Positions 1 through 7,886 of a stretch of 20,963 bases of DNA are shown here, one piece after another. Within the stretch, counting starts at the first letter, position 1. Each line of letters opens with the position of its first letter. The position numbers and the translations under genes were made by a program. Under the pieces are notes generated by a model. The model did not search any database and was not told the DNA's origin. It saw only the letters and a program-made list of their open reading frames with translations. This DNA comes from a virus. Location of the stretch: positions 1 through 20,963 of IMG/VR virus record IMGVR_UViG_3300025168_000833, one strand, 5' to 3'.

Positions 1-98
1 TGTGTCATATTAGCTGCTACTTGATAAGTGCTAACACTCCAAGTATAAGGACTAGCTGCCCAAGTAGTATCTGCTGCAGCCCAAGTGCTTTGACCCAT
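1..98 (-). CDS. Partial Trp/Thr/Ala-rich protein, probably virion-associated
   Basis: Only the first 32 codons are inside the window; the gene runs off the left edge. It starts at the ATG at 98-96, which overlaps the stop of the adaptor gene by one base (TAATG), so the two are probably translationally coupled. The visible N-terminus is rich in Trp, Thr, Ser and Ala, with a loose recurring T-W-x-x unit (TWAAA, TWAAS, YTWSV). I do not recognise a family. Its place right after the head-tail adaptor in the late operon suggests a head-completion or tail-related protein, which is inference from position only. Confidence 0.6.
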   Translation of the reverse strand, partial: MGQSTWAAADTTWAASPYTWSVSTYQVAANMT

Positions 99-742
99 TA
101 CCCTTCAACCCCAGAGTATATATTCCTTATTCTCATAGCTGAACCAGAGTGCCTATCATTGTGGTCTGCTTTTTGTAATTTATCTATTGCATTGCTGTAA
201 CCGTTTAACCACACAGCTACTCTTTCATCATTTTTAATAAAAGGCTCTGCTTCTAAAAGAGAACCATATAATAACACATCTGGTGCATTTTTAGTTAAGT
301 AATTACTTGTTACAGTTCCTGATGTACCATCGCCTAATGCTGTAAACTTTTCATAAAAAGCCATCTCAAGTTCATAAGCAGAATCAGGTACTGGTGACAA
401 TTGAATCTCATCACCTATTAAAGTGTAAGCTCTAGGTTTACCAGTAGCACTACTGCCATATAACCTATCTAACATTTCTGGGGTAATGTACTCAAGAGCT
501 GCAGTAGGGTTTGTATTTAATTGAATGTTACGCATTTGCAAATAACCACCCGGTAAATTAAAATACTTTTGGCCTGATGTTGTGTACATTATACTTCTTA
601 CTTCCATAGGTCGTATGCGTAAGTCTCTGCTTATGCGTGCTTCTGCTAGTGCAATAAAATCTGGTATCCTTGCAGTCAAGTCTGACCTGTCTAACCAATC
701 TGCTACTGCGTCTTTTAATTCTGTAAATGTACCTAATGCCAT
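98..742 (-). CDS. Head-tail adaptor protein (SU10-type adaptor)
   Basis: This 214-aa protein matches my recollection of the phage adaptor family placed after the capsid gene in podovirus-like marine phages (SU10 adaptor type). The N-terminus (TFTELKDAVADWLDRSDL, then an Ala/Arg-rich helix with EARISRDLRI near residues 34-43) is the characteristic part. The middle (residues about 45-130) is beta-rich and the C-terminus helical. Such adaptors form a ring under the portal and connect it to the tail. The start ATG at 742-740 overlaps the previous stop (TAATG), and an AAGGAAAA ribosome site lies upstream. The assignment rests on sequence feel plus gene order (capsid, small protein, adaptor). Confidence 0.7.
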   Translation of the reverse strand: MALGTFTELKDAVADWLDRSDLTARIPDFIALAEARISRDLRIRPMEVRSIMYTTSGQKYFNLPGGYLQMRNIQLNTNPTAALEYITPEMLDRLYGSSATGKPRAYTLIGDEIQLSPVPDSAYELEMAFYEKFTALGDGTSGTVTSNYLTKNAPDVLLYGSLLEAEPFIKNDERVAVWLNGYSNAIDKLQKADHNDRHSGSAMRIRNIYSGVEG

Positions 743-1041
743 TATAGTTTTCCTTTAGTAGTTCGCCACATAGCGTTGGCTGGGTCGTTCATCCATACTT
801 TCATTCTTTCTTGATTTCCCCATATTCCTTCTCGCATCATCTGCTCTACCACAATCATGGGTATGCTTGCTACTTTGTGTGACATTACTGAGTCACCTTT
901 GTATTGTGTGCTTCTGTTGTGGAACTTTTCTTTGCTGTTTAAGTCTGATAATTTCTTAACTATTTTATCATTTTGCTCACTAGCAATAGTAATGCTTCCA
1001 TCTAAATTTGATATTATTTCTGTTTTAATTGGACTTGTCAT
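742..1041 (-). CDS. Conserved small virion-module protein of unknown function
   Basis: This 99-aa protein lies between the capsid and adaptor genes. I chose the ATG at 1041. An in-frame GTG four codons upstream (1053) is possible, but it sits inside the GC-rich hairpin that follows the capsid gene. The N-terminal half is polar. The C-terminal half (from about residue 50, with VASIPMIVVEQMMREGIWGN and a basic end) looks more conserved: it has a hydrophobic helix followed by a Trp-rich amphipathic stretch. No domain is recognised. Its position suits a decoration, head-completion or assembly role, but that is not shown by the sequence. Confidence 0.65.
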   Translation of the reverse strand: MTSPIKTEIISNLDGSITIASEQNDKIVKKLSDLNSKEKFHNRSTQYKGDSVMSHKVASIPMIVVEQMMREGIWGNQERMKVWMNDPANAMWRTTKGKL

Positions 1042-1074
1042 AAAGTAAACCACCCCAGTTGCCTAGGGTGGGTT
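1040..1074 (-). terminator. Hairpin after the capsid gene, possible attenuating terminator
   Basis: Read in the leftward direction, CCACCC (1071-1066) can pair with GGGTGG (1055-1050) around a 10-base loop. AA/TT extends the stem with a one-base bulge. It is followed by the T-rich TTTACTTT (1047-1040). It lies directly after the capsid stop codon. The T-run is interrupted, so partial termination or mRNA end protection is more likely than a full stop. A leaky terminator here would raise capsid mRNA relative to downstream genes. Confidence 0.45.
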
Positions 1075-1085
1075 ATTAGGTTATA

Positions 1086-1988
1086 TTAACCAGTTGTGTA
1101 GCGTATCTTAGCATTTGCTGCTTCGTTACCACAATGTAGACCATACTCAACTAAGAGCATTTTCTTTTCTGAGTCACCATCTTTTGCAATATCCACTGTT
1201 TGGAAATCACGCAAGTAGTTGACTGACCACATATCGTGGTCTAAGAAATATACAACGTCTTGGTCACAGAATCTATCCATAACAATGTTGTAAGTACCAA
1301 AGTCTGATACATAAACATCTACAGAGTTTTGAATAGTCATATTGTTATCTGCTACTGAGCGAATTGCATCAGCACGACCTGACATAGCTGTGATTAGTTT
1401 CTTGTTAGTTGCACCAAGTAGGATAGTTGACGCTTCACCGCCTTGTGTCCATACTTTTTCCGCAGCTAAAAGAACATCAGCTTCAACCATTGCAGCGTGA
1501 GTGCTAGAAGAACCAGCATCTACTACGTTAGTTGTAATCCAATGGGCAGCACCACGAGTCTCACGAGCAGTTGTTGCATTACCTGCAGCAGCTGCGTTGT
1601 CAGCTAATAGTGAGCCTTCCATATCACGTTTTAGTTCTTTAGAAGCCTTTGCTAGCTGGTGAGCTAGTTCAGATTTCTTACCAGCGTTATCAACTGTCTC
1701 GTGAGTTCCAGTAACCTCAACAACTTTCTTAGAAATTTGTGTTTGGTTAGTTAGACGAGTAGTTGCAGTAGTAGCTGCAGTACCTGCTGCTGCTCCTTCC
1801 ACATGGTAGTTATTAATTACAGCTGCAGCTAGTGCATCTGTTTGCCACTCAAATAGAGTGTTAGATACTGAACCCTTGCCAGCAATGCTGGACATGAATG
1901 GAGTATCTGTTGGTGAAATATCATAGATGACATCTGACAAATCCTCACGGATTGCAGTTGCATCGTATGTTTTAAATTGTGTAGGCAT
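1086..1988 (-). CDS. Major capsid protein (SU10/DUF5309 type)
   Basis: This 300-aa protein builds the icosahedral head shell. Its N-terminus (FKTYDATAIREDLSDVIYDI, then SPTDTPFMSSI near residues 26-36) is the signature I associate with the SU10-like DUF5309 capsid family, which has the HK97 fold. An Ala/Thr-rich segment follows at about residues 52-80, then a helical region (residues about 100-130) corresponding to the spine helix, and a beta-rich C-terminal half. A clear ribosome site (AAGGAGAT) precedes the ATG at 1988. The gene follows the scaffold gene by 11 bases, as expected for an assembly cassette, and is followed by a hairpin. About 300 aa is usual for this family. Confidence 0.88.
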   Translation of the reverse strand: MPTQFKTYDATAIREDLSDVIYDISPTDTPFMSSIAGKGSVSNTLFEWQTDALAAAVINNYHVEGAAAGTAATTATTRLTNQTQISKKVVEVTGTHETVDNAGKKSELAHQLAKASKELKRDMEGSLLADNAAAAGNATTARETRGAAHWITTNVVDAGSSSTHAAMVEADVLLAAEKVWTQGGEASTILLGATNKKLITAMSGRADAIRSVADNNMTIQNSVDVYVSDFGTYNIVMDRFCDQDVVYFLDHDMWSVNYLRDFQTVDIAKDGDSEKKMLLVEYGLHCGNEAANAKIRYTTG

Positions 1989-1999
1989 TACCTATCTCC

Positions 2000-3043
2000 T
2001 TAAAGCATATCATAAAATAAGGAAGCAGCATCATCTTGCTTGCCGGACTTCCTCAACCTTGCACGCTTTTTCTTGGCTACATCATTGGCTGCATCTTCAT
2101 TTGAATTTCCTCTTCCAGCTTTTTGTACTTTAGGAACTTTCTTTACTGCTTTCTTTTTAGGAGCAACCTTTGTTGTTAGTTTGTCAAACTCCATAGCTTT
2201 CTTTATAATAAGAACACTGCGGTGGTCTGCTAACTGGTTAATCTCTTCTGGAAGAAAGCCTACTGATTTAGCGTACTCTTGTACATCTCTTTTAATAGTA
2301 GAACTTGAATCATTCCATTCAGGTAAAGCATTAACTAATCTAGAGTATTCTTGTTGAACAAAATGTGCTCTAGCTTTTTGTGCTGCTTGTTGCTGCTCTT
2401 GTTGTATAAGAGTTTGTTGCTGCGTTACATTGTTTACTTGTTCCTGTGCGTCTCTGTACTCATCTTTTTTAAGCATGTACTGATATGGGTCTTCATCTTT
2501 TAAAGTGTTCCAGTCAGTTTTTTCAAAATCTTGTAGCTTGGCACTTTGTTGCTCTTGCAACATCTGTAAACCATTTGCGTACATTTGCCTCTCTTGCTCT
2601 AACTGCATACGCTCAGATTGAATTGCTTCTGTTTCTTTACGCTGCTCTGCTAGTGCTTGAGACTTACGAGTATAGTCAGCCTGCCTTTGATAACCATTCT
2701 TGAGTTCATCTATACCAACTTCTAATTCCTCTCCATCTACTTTTATTGTATACTTTAAGTCTTCTTCAGCTACTACATCATACTCTTCTTCTTCGGCTAC
2801 CTCTTCTTCAGTTTCTTCTTCAGCTTGTCCTTCTTCTTCAGATTCAGGGGCTTCTTCTTCTACCTCTTCAGCTTCCTCTATTTCCTCTACCACTTCCTCG
2901 TCTACAGGGGTATCGGTTTCCTCGCTTGCGGTTTGCTCTTTTGAGTCCCACATACTTAGGATTTTATTTTGTGCATCAGCAGTTGTACCTGCTTGTGCTC
3001 TATTATTATTTACAACTTCTTGGGTGTTCTCTGCAGAATCCAT
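2000..3043 (-). CDS. Capsid scaffolding protein
   Basis: This 347-aa protein has no recognisable catalytic motif but shows the layout of a phage scaffold. The Glu-dominated, low-complexity region at about residues 40-105 is followed by a Gln/Glu-rich coiled-coil region (about 115-230), a helical domain, and a strongly basic Lys-rich C-terminus (about residues 288-340). In known scaffolds a basic C-terminal tail binds the capsid protein. It lies immediately upstream of the capsid gene, the usual place. The start ATG at 3043 has a GAGGAG ribosome site. Function is inferred from composition and position; no protease motif is evident. Confidence 0.8.
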   Translation of the reverse strand: MDSAENTQEVVNNNRAQAGTTADAQNKILSMWDSKEQTASEETDTPVDEEVVEEIEEAEEVEEEAPESEEEGQAEEETEEEVAEEEEYDVVAEEDLKYTIKVDGEELEVGIDELKNGYQRQADYTRKSQALAEQRKETEAIQSERMQLEQERQMYANGLQMLQEQQSAKLQDFEKTDWNTLKDEDPYQYMLKKDEYRDAQEQVNNVTQQQTLIQQEQQQAAQKARAHFVQQEYSRLVNALPEWNDSSSTIKRDVQEYAKSVGFLPEEINQLADHRSVLIIKKAMEFDKLTTKVAPKKKAVKKVPKVQKAGRGNSNEDAANDVAKKKRARLRKSGKQDDAASLFYDML

Positions 3044-3059
3044 TGGTTACTCCTCACGC

Positions 3060-3311
3060 TTAATTAAAAAATTCTTGCTCCTTCTCAGCAAGTTTACCAG
3101 TTTCAAGCACTGATTGTATATGTTGATGTACTAAATCTAATGCTTTAATTGTTATATATAACCTATCTCTTTCTATTTCTTCTGACACTTTAGTATTTAA
3201 AAGATGGTCTATCAACGCTTCTTTTACTGTACTTAAAGCCTCTATGTAAAGAGGATGTTCTAAAATTTGTTTAGCTTGGTCTGCCCTCGCTATCTCTTCT
3301 CCCTTGTTCAT
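3060..3311 (-). CDS. Small helical protein between portal and scaffold
   Basis: This 83-aa protein looks almost entirely alpha-helical and charged (start MNKGEEIARADQAKQILEH, later a repeated-looking VHQHIQSVLETG). It has no membrane segment, cysteine motif or known domain. A GGGAG ribosome site precedes the ATG, and the gene is two bases from the portal stop, so it is cotranscribed with portal and scaffold. Proteins of this size in this slot recur in marine phages and are usually left unnamed. A role in head assembly is plausible from position only. Confidence 0.65.
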   Translation of the reverse strand: MNKGEEIARADQAKQILEHPLYIEALSTVKEALIDHLLNTKVSEEIERDRLYITIKALDLVHQHIQSVLETGKLAEKEQEFFN

Positions 3312-3313
3312 TC

Positions 3314-5356
3314 TTAACTCCCTATCTTAACTGCTCGTTCCTGTTCTCGTTCAAGTACAAGCTCTTGTTGTTTAAGTGCAAGCTCTGCTTTTTTAATTTC
3401 CAACTCTTGTGCTTTAATTTGCATATCAACAGACGCTTCTTGTTTCTTAAGTTCTAAATCTTGTTGTGATATTTGTGCTTCTAATTGCATTTCTTGTTGT
3501 CTTATTGCAGATTCTTGTTGAATCTTTTGCATCTTAACTTCTATTTCTTTAGCTCTAAGTTGAGCTTCTGCTTGTTTAGCTTGTTCTTCTGGGGATGGTC
3601 CTTGTTGTTGAGCAACATCAGCATCTCCGGGGTCTGTAATAAAATCATCTACATTCTTCATGCCCATAGCTTTTATTTGCTCTGCTACTAGATTGTATAT
3701 ATTCTTCGGCTTTAATAGCATACCTGCTTGTGGATGTTGTGCAATCATTTGTATTGTTTGCGACAGCCTACCTAAGTGCATAAGGTTCATGTCTTTATTG
3801 CCAAAGCCTAAACCAACTTGTGCTACACAATCCATCTTTTCTTTCCACTCGTGTGGGTATAAAGTAGTCCATGTGTTGTTTAGCCTAACTATCTTTTCAG
3901 GCTTTTCATATTTTTGTACTAGCATATAGACAGAGTTTGCTAAGTCTTTCATTCCTGTTTCAGCAAATATTCTAGCTATTAATTCTATCTTCTGCTGTGC
4001 TGCAGTCATTACTTGACCTACGCCTGTAGCAGTTTGATGTGACTTTAAGCCACCTTCAGATAGACCCATTGACTGCTTACTAACACCAGTTCGCTCTTCT
4101 CTAATACTATCTAAATACCCTAGCATATTAAAAGAGTTCTGGTCTAGTTGTGGTGTTCCCAGAGGGTTAACAGCACCCGGTGTACGCACTCGTACAATAC
4201 CACCCGGTCTAGAAGTCATTAGGTCATCTAAATTTACTTGTCCTTCGACTACCTCATATCGCCCATTGTTTGTTAGATACATATTGTCTAACAAGTTACG
4301 CATTAGTGTAGTCTTAATTAGTTGAAGGTCAGAGATTAAGTCATATATACTCAGACCATAGAACTTATGAGGCATTGGGATAGGTGTAAGGGAGGAGAAG
4401 GGAACACTATCCACAGCCTCATTATCTAACAGTTCGTCTCCAACCTTCGTTACTTTTCTTAGTTCAGCTATTCCATCATTATCAAAGTCTACTCTTAAGT
4501 AACACTCTGTAACCCAGACTCCATCATCAATATCACCTTCTGGTGAATTGTCTTGCTCGTGAGAAAATCTAGAAAGTCTTTCTGCTTTGTAATCAGCTTC
4601 ATCGTTGCTAAATACATTTTCTATTTTATTCTTAGGATAGCCTTGCTTTATTAATTCTGATTTAGTTCTTTTAACTCTATGTGCAACAAACCTTGCGGTA
4701 TCTATTGTCTTAGCATATTTGTCAATTAAAAATTCTTCTGGTGGTACAGGTTCTATTCTAACCTGCCCATCTTCATATGTTCTATTTACTACAACATCAT
4801 GTGTTACTTGTTGTGGTTGTAAAGACATTACATCTTCTTCACCACCATTTTCTGTATGTTCTTTTACTTCTACACTATCATCTAACAGCAAAGCCATAAA
4901 TTCTTCTTCTGTTAAATTCTTGTATTCTTCTTTTAATGTCTCACTGCTGTCATCCCAGTAATGTTTTACAACACCATTTTTTTGTAGCAGTGCATCCTTA
5001 AACCACGAGTATATTGTTGTAAACCCCGGATTCTGTCTCATAATGACATAGTTTACATAATCTGTAGACTGCTTTGCCATCTCAACATCTTCTGGACCTT
5101 GCGGTTCAAACTGTACTACCTTGTCCCCTGAAGTAAATATCTTCATAAGGCTAGGCATAATCCATTCGATTACATCTGCTACATCTCTAGTGACAACCTG
5201 AGAACGACCTTCCTGCTCGTTACCATACTTTTTACCATAGTATCGGTCTAATGCGTCTGAGCGTTGCTCTGTAAGTTTGCCATCTTTGTAACCCAAAGCA
5301 GAGTTAATCTCTTGCTCTAGGTGAGCAGATAGCTCCCTCTTTGTCATTTTAGCCAT
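3314..5356 (-). CDS. Portal protein (P22-like)
   Basis: The portal forms the dodecameric ring at one capsid vertex through which DNA enters and leaves. This 680-aa protein has the expected size and features of a P22-type portal. The N-terminus has a Tyr-rich basic stretch (RYYGKKYGNEQEGRS, 38-52) followed by DVADVIEWIMPSL (58-70). A long alpha/beta body reaches about residue 580. The C-terminus (588-680) is an unbroken Gln/Glu/Lys-rich helix compatible with a coiled coil or barrel extension. The start at 5356 has only a weak AAAGGTAA ribosome site; a second in-frame ATG three codons later is possible. It is preceded by the terminase genes, the standard packaging order. Confidence 0.92.
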   Translation of the reverse strand: MAKMTKRELSAHLEQEINSALGYKDGKLTEQRSDALDRYYGKKYGNEQEGRSQVVTRDVADVIEWIMPSLMKIFTSGDKVVQFEPQGPEDVEMAKQSTDYVNYVIMRQNPGFTTIYSWFKDALLQKNGVVKHYWDDSSETLKEEYKNLTEEEFMALLLDDSVEVKEHTENGGEEDVMSLQPQQVTHDVVVNRTYEDGQVRIEPVPPEEFLIDKYAKTIDTARFVAHRVKRTKSELIKQGYPKNKIENVFSNDEADYKAERLSRFSHEQDNSPEGDIDDGVWVTECYLRVDFDNDGIAELRKVTKVGDELLDNEAVDSVPFSSLTPIPMPHKFYGLSIYDLISDLQLIKTTLMRNLLDNMYLTNNGRYEVVEGQVNLDDLMTSRPGGIVRVRTPGAVNPLGTPQLDQNSFNMLGYLDSIREERTGVSKQSMGLSEGGLKSHQTATGVGQVMTAAQQKIELIARIFAETGMKDLANSVYMLVQKYEKPEKIVRLNNTWTTLYPHEWKEKMDCVAQVGLGFGNKDMNLMHLGRLSQTIQMIAQHPQAGMLLKPKNIYNLVAEQIKAMGMKNVDDFITDPGDADVAQQQGPSPEEQAKQAEAQLRAKEIEVKMQKIQQESAIRQQEMQLEAQISQQDLELKKQEASVDMQIKAQELEIKKAELALKQQELVLEREQERAVKIGS

Positions 5357-5359
5357 AAA

Positions 5360-5494
5360 TTATTTACCTTTATTAATAGGGTATGTTGTTTCTTTAGGTG
5401 GAGGTGGTGCAGAGACTGCCTTCATTATTTCTTTAAGGTCTTTAATGTCCTGTGACATCTCTAGTATTTTATTTTCTAACCATTTCGGATTCAT
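5360..5494 (-). CDS. 44-aa protein between large terminase and portal
   Basis: This short gene fills the gap between the large terminase and the portal. The ATG (5494-5492) is preceded by GGAGAAG at good distance, and the stop lies three bases before the portal start. The product begins MNPKWLENKILEMSQDIKDL, a charged amphipathic helix. It then has a proline run (APPPPKE) and a short polar tail. I recognise no family. The strong ribosome site and tight packing make it likely to be real. It could be a small assembly factor or a conserved linker peptide. Confidence 0.7.
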   Translation of the reverse strand: MNPKWLENKILEMSQDIKDLKEIMKAVSAPPPPKETTYPINKGK

Positions 5495-5502
5495 ATCTTC
5501 TC

Positions 5503-6792
5503 CTATACTATCCAACTTAAATCAGTCTTAGGGAGTTCCTTGCCCCAGACACTATCATTACCTGTAAACACAACATCTGTTACACATAAATACCGAAAAG
5601 CATCGCTAGCGTGTGATGTCCAATCGTGGACTGGTCGTTGTGACCAAATCTTTTTCTTGTCATCATAACTACTTCTATACTGTAGTAATGCCTCTAATCC
5701 TTTCTTAGTGTTGTCTAAATCAAACCAACACTTGTTTAAATAAGTTCTGGTAGTATCAATACCATCCATTACTTTTAACTTTGGTGCTACTTGAAAGTCT
5801 ATGCCTAGGTCAAATGCTAGGTCTCGTCTTGACTTACCAGTAGAAAATTCTCTAACTACAATATCGTGAGGTGCAATATGTGCTCCGTAATGATAACCTT
5901 TCCTGTTAAGAACATCAATATAGTGAGGCAAACCTTCGTTTGAGTTCTCATAATAATCTATAACGTGTACTGCTTTTCCTATAAATTGACAGAACCAAAT
6001 TGAGGTTGCGTCAGAAACCCCTAAGTCCCAGCTCGTTACTACTTGTTTAGCCGGGTCATAAGGGACTTTCCCCACTCGGTCTTCTTCATAGCAAGTTTCA
6101 ATCTCTTTAGCATAATACGCACCTCTAAGTGCAGCAGACCAAGAACACTCGTATTCTTGTTCAAATTCAGTCTCTGCCATATCTTGTTTCGCAAGCTCCA
6201 ATTCTTCATCATCTAGTATCCCTGTTTCACTCGCCTTGTATAAGAATCTAGCCCATCCCTTCTTCTCTGGTGCTGAGTGGTATAAATCATAAAAATCATT
6301 CTTTCCCTTTGGTGTACCAATAAATATGGCATACCCCTTCCTATCTGATAGTGCTGGCCTTACTACCTCAGAGAACATCTTTGGGTTCATCTGGGCAAAC
6401 TCGTCTAGCACAACCCCATCTAAATAAATTCCACGAAGCGTGTCATAATTATCTGCTCCGTACAATTGTATTCTAGCTCCTAAGAAGTCGGCTCTAAGCT
6501 CGGCTTCATTAAATTTAACATCCGGGAATACAGCACATAATCTTTTTAATTCATCCCAAGCAACTGTCTTAGCTTGTTTAAAAAGTGGTGCAATGTATGC
6601 ATACCTTGGTGCTCTTTTACCATCTCCTATATCTTGTACAGCAGATTTAATTAATTCGTTTACAGCAAATACAGTCTTGCCAAACCTTCTATGACATACT
6701 ACAACATTAAATCTTTTAAGGTTAGTGTGTAGATGTCTTTGTAATTCCCTAGGAGTATAGGGTATTACTATAGGTTTCCTCTCCTCTTGCAT
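5503..6792 (-). CDS. terL: Terminase large subunit (ATPase and nuclease)
   Basis: The large terminase pumps DNA into the head and cuts concatemers. The 429-aa protein has both domains. In the ATPase, the Walker A-like CHRRFGKT is at 33-40, Walker B VVLDE at 127-131 and the coupling motif IGTPKG at 159-164. In the RNase H-fold nuclease, SWDLGVSD is at 254-261 (first acidic residue D256), APHD at 307-310 and HDWTSHASDAFR at 389-400 (last Asp). Length is usual for the family. It starts three bases after the small terminase stop, with AAGG about 11 bases upstream. All key residues appear intact. Confidence 0.95.
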   Translation of the reverse strand: MQEERKPIVIPYTPRELQRHLHTNLKRFNVVVCHRRFGKTVFAVNELIKSAVQDIGDGKRAPRYAYIAPLFKQAKTVAWDELKRLCAVFPDVKFNEAELRADFLGARIQLYGADNYDTLRGIYLDGVVLDEFAQMNPKMFSEVVRPALSDRKGYAIFIGTPKGKNDFYDLYHSAPEKKGWARFLYKASETGILDDEELELAKQDMAETEFEQEYECSWSAALRGAYYAKEIETCYEEDRVGKVPYDPAKQVVTSWDLGVSDATSIWFCQFIGKAVHVIDYYENSNEGLPHYIDVLNRKGYHYGAHIAPHDIVVREFSTGKSRRDLAFDLGIDFQVAPKLKVMDGIDTTRTYLNKCWFDLDNTKKGLEALLQYRSSYDDKKKIWSQRPVHDWTSHASDAFRYLCVTDVVFTGNDSVWGKELPKTDLSWIV

Positions 6793-6795
6793 AAA

Positions 6796-7383
6796 TTAGT
6801 GTACCTTGCTGTTAGTATCCTTTAACATCTGGTTAGCGTCTGCAATATCGGCTTCATCCTTGGCCCATTGTATGTCAAACTGTCTATCTTCTACAACAAC
6901 AGTATGTTTTGGACTCCAGCCTGCTTGCGTCTTTAGCCAAAACGTAGTCATGCTAGGATTTTCTCCAGATACTGCCATTTCATAGGCTACGCCTGCAACC
7001 CTTGCTGTACGTTTCTCTTTGCCTACCAGCAAATTGTGCATAAAATATTTAGTAAGAGTAGCATTACTAATGCCCATTACTTTTGCTATTGTATGCTGGT
7101 CTAAGCCTATAGTAACCATCTCTTCTACTTTAGAATAATCGTCATCCGTAGGTTTATACGTCTGTCCTCTTTTGATTCTAGACTTTTTACCACCAGCTTT
7201 CTTACTCTCTGCAGACAAACCTCCTGTTGGTCTACCTACCTTCCGTTCTAATTTGATTACAGCATCTGCTGGTACTATACCCTTGGCAGAAGCTACGGCA
7301 TATCGTAATTCTTCTTCTAATTCTTTTTCTATTTCTCTAATTTCTTCTTTAGAGTGTACAGTAACTTTGCCCTTATTTGCCAT
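6796..7383 (-). CDS. terS: Terminase small subunit (DNA recognition)
   Basis: This 195-aa protein is the first gene of the leftward operon and directly precedes the large terminase. Residues about 86-115 (EEMVTIGLDQHTIAKVMGI, then NATLTKYF) form a helix-turn-helix of the kind small terminases use to recognise the packaging site. A basic linker (KSRIKRG, about 67-73) precedes it, and the N-terminus is a charged helix. The C-terminal part probably oligomerises and contacts the large subunit. No ribosome site lies before the ATG. Instead a TATAAT box ends eight bases upstream, so the mRNA may be leaderless (see the promoter entry). No other in-frame ATG lies near the N-terminus. Confidence 0.85.
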   Translation of the reverse strand: MANKGKVTVHSKEEIREIEKELEEELRYAVASAKGIVPADAVIKLERKVGRPTGGLSAESKKAGGKKSRIKRGQTYKPTDDDYSKVEEMVTIGLDQHTIAKVMGISNATLTKYFMHNLLVGKEKRTARVAGVAYEMAVSGENPSMTTFWLKTQAGWSPKHTVVVEDRQFDIQWAKDEADIADANQMLKDTNSKVH

Positions 7384-7420
7384 ATGTAGTATTATACCCT
7401 AAATTATTAAATATTGTTAG
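7384..7420 (-). promoter_or_regulatory. Probable promoter of the leftward packaging/head operon
   Basis: Read leftward, TATAAT (7396-7391) is a perfect -10 box, with CTAACA (7420-7415) as a 4/6 -35 box at 18 bases. The predicted start falls at about 7384, right next to the terS ATG. The stretch at 7402-7384 (TTAGGGTATAATACTACAT) is matched at 18 of 19 positions by the sequence upstream of the exonuclease gene at 16070-16088, which suggests a shared regulatory element rather than chance AT richness. Promoter assignment is inference. Confidence 0.55.
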
Positions 7421-7565
7421 CTTTTACCTAGAATATTCTAATGATTGTTTATTTGTTAGTAGGAGGGGTGTTGCATCATTAGAGATTGCTAGGTAACTGC
7501 ATTAGATTTTCTTAAAAATACTACAATATTATACCTTATAATCTAAGTTATAGTGAATTTATTTT

Positions 7566-7591
7566 CTTATCCCGAAATCTTATCCCGAAAT
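7566..7591. repeat. Tandem 13-bp direct repeat (CTTATCCCGAAAT x2)
   Basis: Two exact, adjacent copies of CTTATCCCGAAAT occupy 7566-7578 and 7579-7591. Each contains TTATCC, the first six bases of the DnaA box consensus TTATNCACA, although the last part does not match. They lie in the gene-free divergent region, about 115 bp before the iteron array. This may be an initiator or regulator binding site. The function is inferred, not shown. Confidence 0.6.
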
Positions 7592-7706
7592 CTGGGTAAG
7601 CCATTGAAAAAATTAGAATTTTGTACACAGGTCAGTTTCCCCGGATATAAAAAATTGGCGTTTGGGTGGGGTGGCCTCGACTTTCCCGGCTTTAAACATA
7701 TATATG

Positions 7707-7846
7707 ACTTCATACATAGGTATACATATACATTCATAGATACATAGCAATTCATGTACAGTAATTCATACAGGTTAATTCATAGTTACCAATTCATATA
7801 CAGGGATTTATATATACCAATACATAATAATAAATAGATACATAGT
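7707..7846. repeat. Tandem 14-bp iteron-like array, about ten units
   Basis: The sequence can be read as ten consecutive 14-bp units starting at 7707, 7721, 7735, 7749, 7763, 7777, 7791, 7805, 7819 and 7833. Four central units begin AATTCAT exactly (7749, 7763, 7777, 7791). The others are degenerate (for example AATACAT, CATAGAT, GATTTAT). In the seven-base core, positions 6 and 7 (A, T) are kept in all ten units and position 5 is C in seven. The units at 7735 and 7833 match at 12 of 14. The array is very AT-rich and gene-free. Arrays like this are typical of replication origins or multi-copy regulator sites. Confidence 0.7.
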
Positions 7847-7871
7847 TTTAATATAGGAAAATATCTTCGAG

Positions 7872-7886
7872 ATTAACCCGGTTAAT
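7872..7886 (+). promoter_or_regulatory. 15-bp near-palindrome, copy 1 (upstream of P1)
   Basis: ATTAACCCGGTTAAT has 7-bp inverted arms (ATTAACC/GGTTAAT) around a single central C. This copy is about 46 bp upstream of the P1 -35 box. It shares the longer context GATTAACCCGGTTAATTTC with copies 2 and 4. Symmetry and recurrence suggest a dimeric DNA-binding protein. Confidence 0.65.

Noticed and set aside
541-560. Sixth near-palindrome site (ACCACCCGGTAAATTA) in the adaptor gene
   Set aside because: Only the core CCCGGT and parts of the arms match. It encodes Leu-Pro-Gly-Gly in a normal coding stretch, so I treat it as chance.
2700-3113. Long Ser-rich and Leu-rich frames on the plus strand opposite the scaffold gene
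   Set aside because: They are mirror images of the Glu-rich (GAA/GAG) region of the scaffold gene and have no ribosome sites.
7553-7755. Two opposing open frames of about 62-64 codons in the divergent region
   Set aside because: They overlap on opposite strands, lack ribosome sites, have odd composition, and run into the AT-rich iteron array. They are best explained as chance frames.
7707-7846. CRISPR array
   Set aside because: The 14-bp units are contiguous and degenerate, with no spacers, and no cas genes are present. The Cas4-like nuclease elsewhere is a phage exonuclease.
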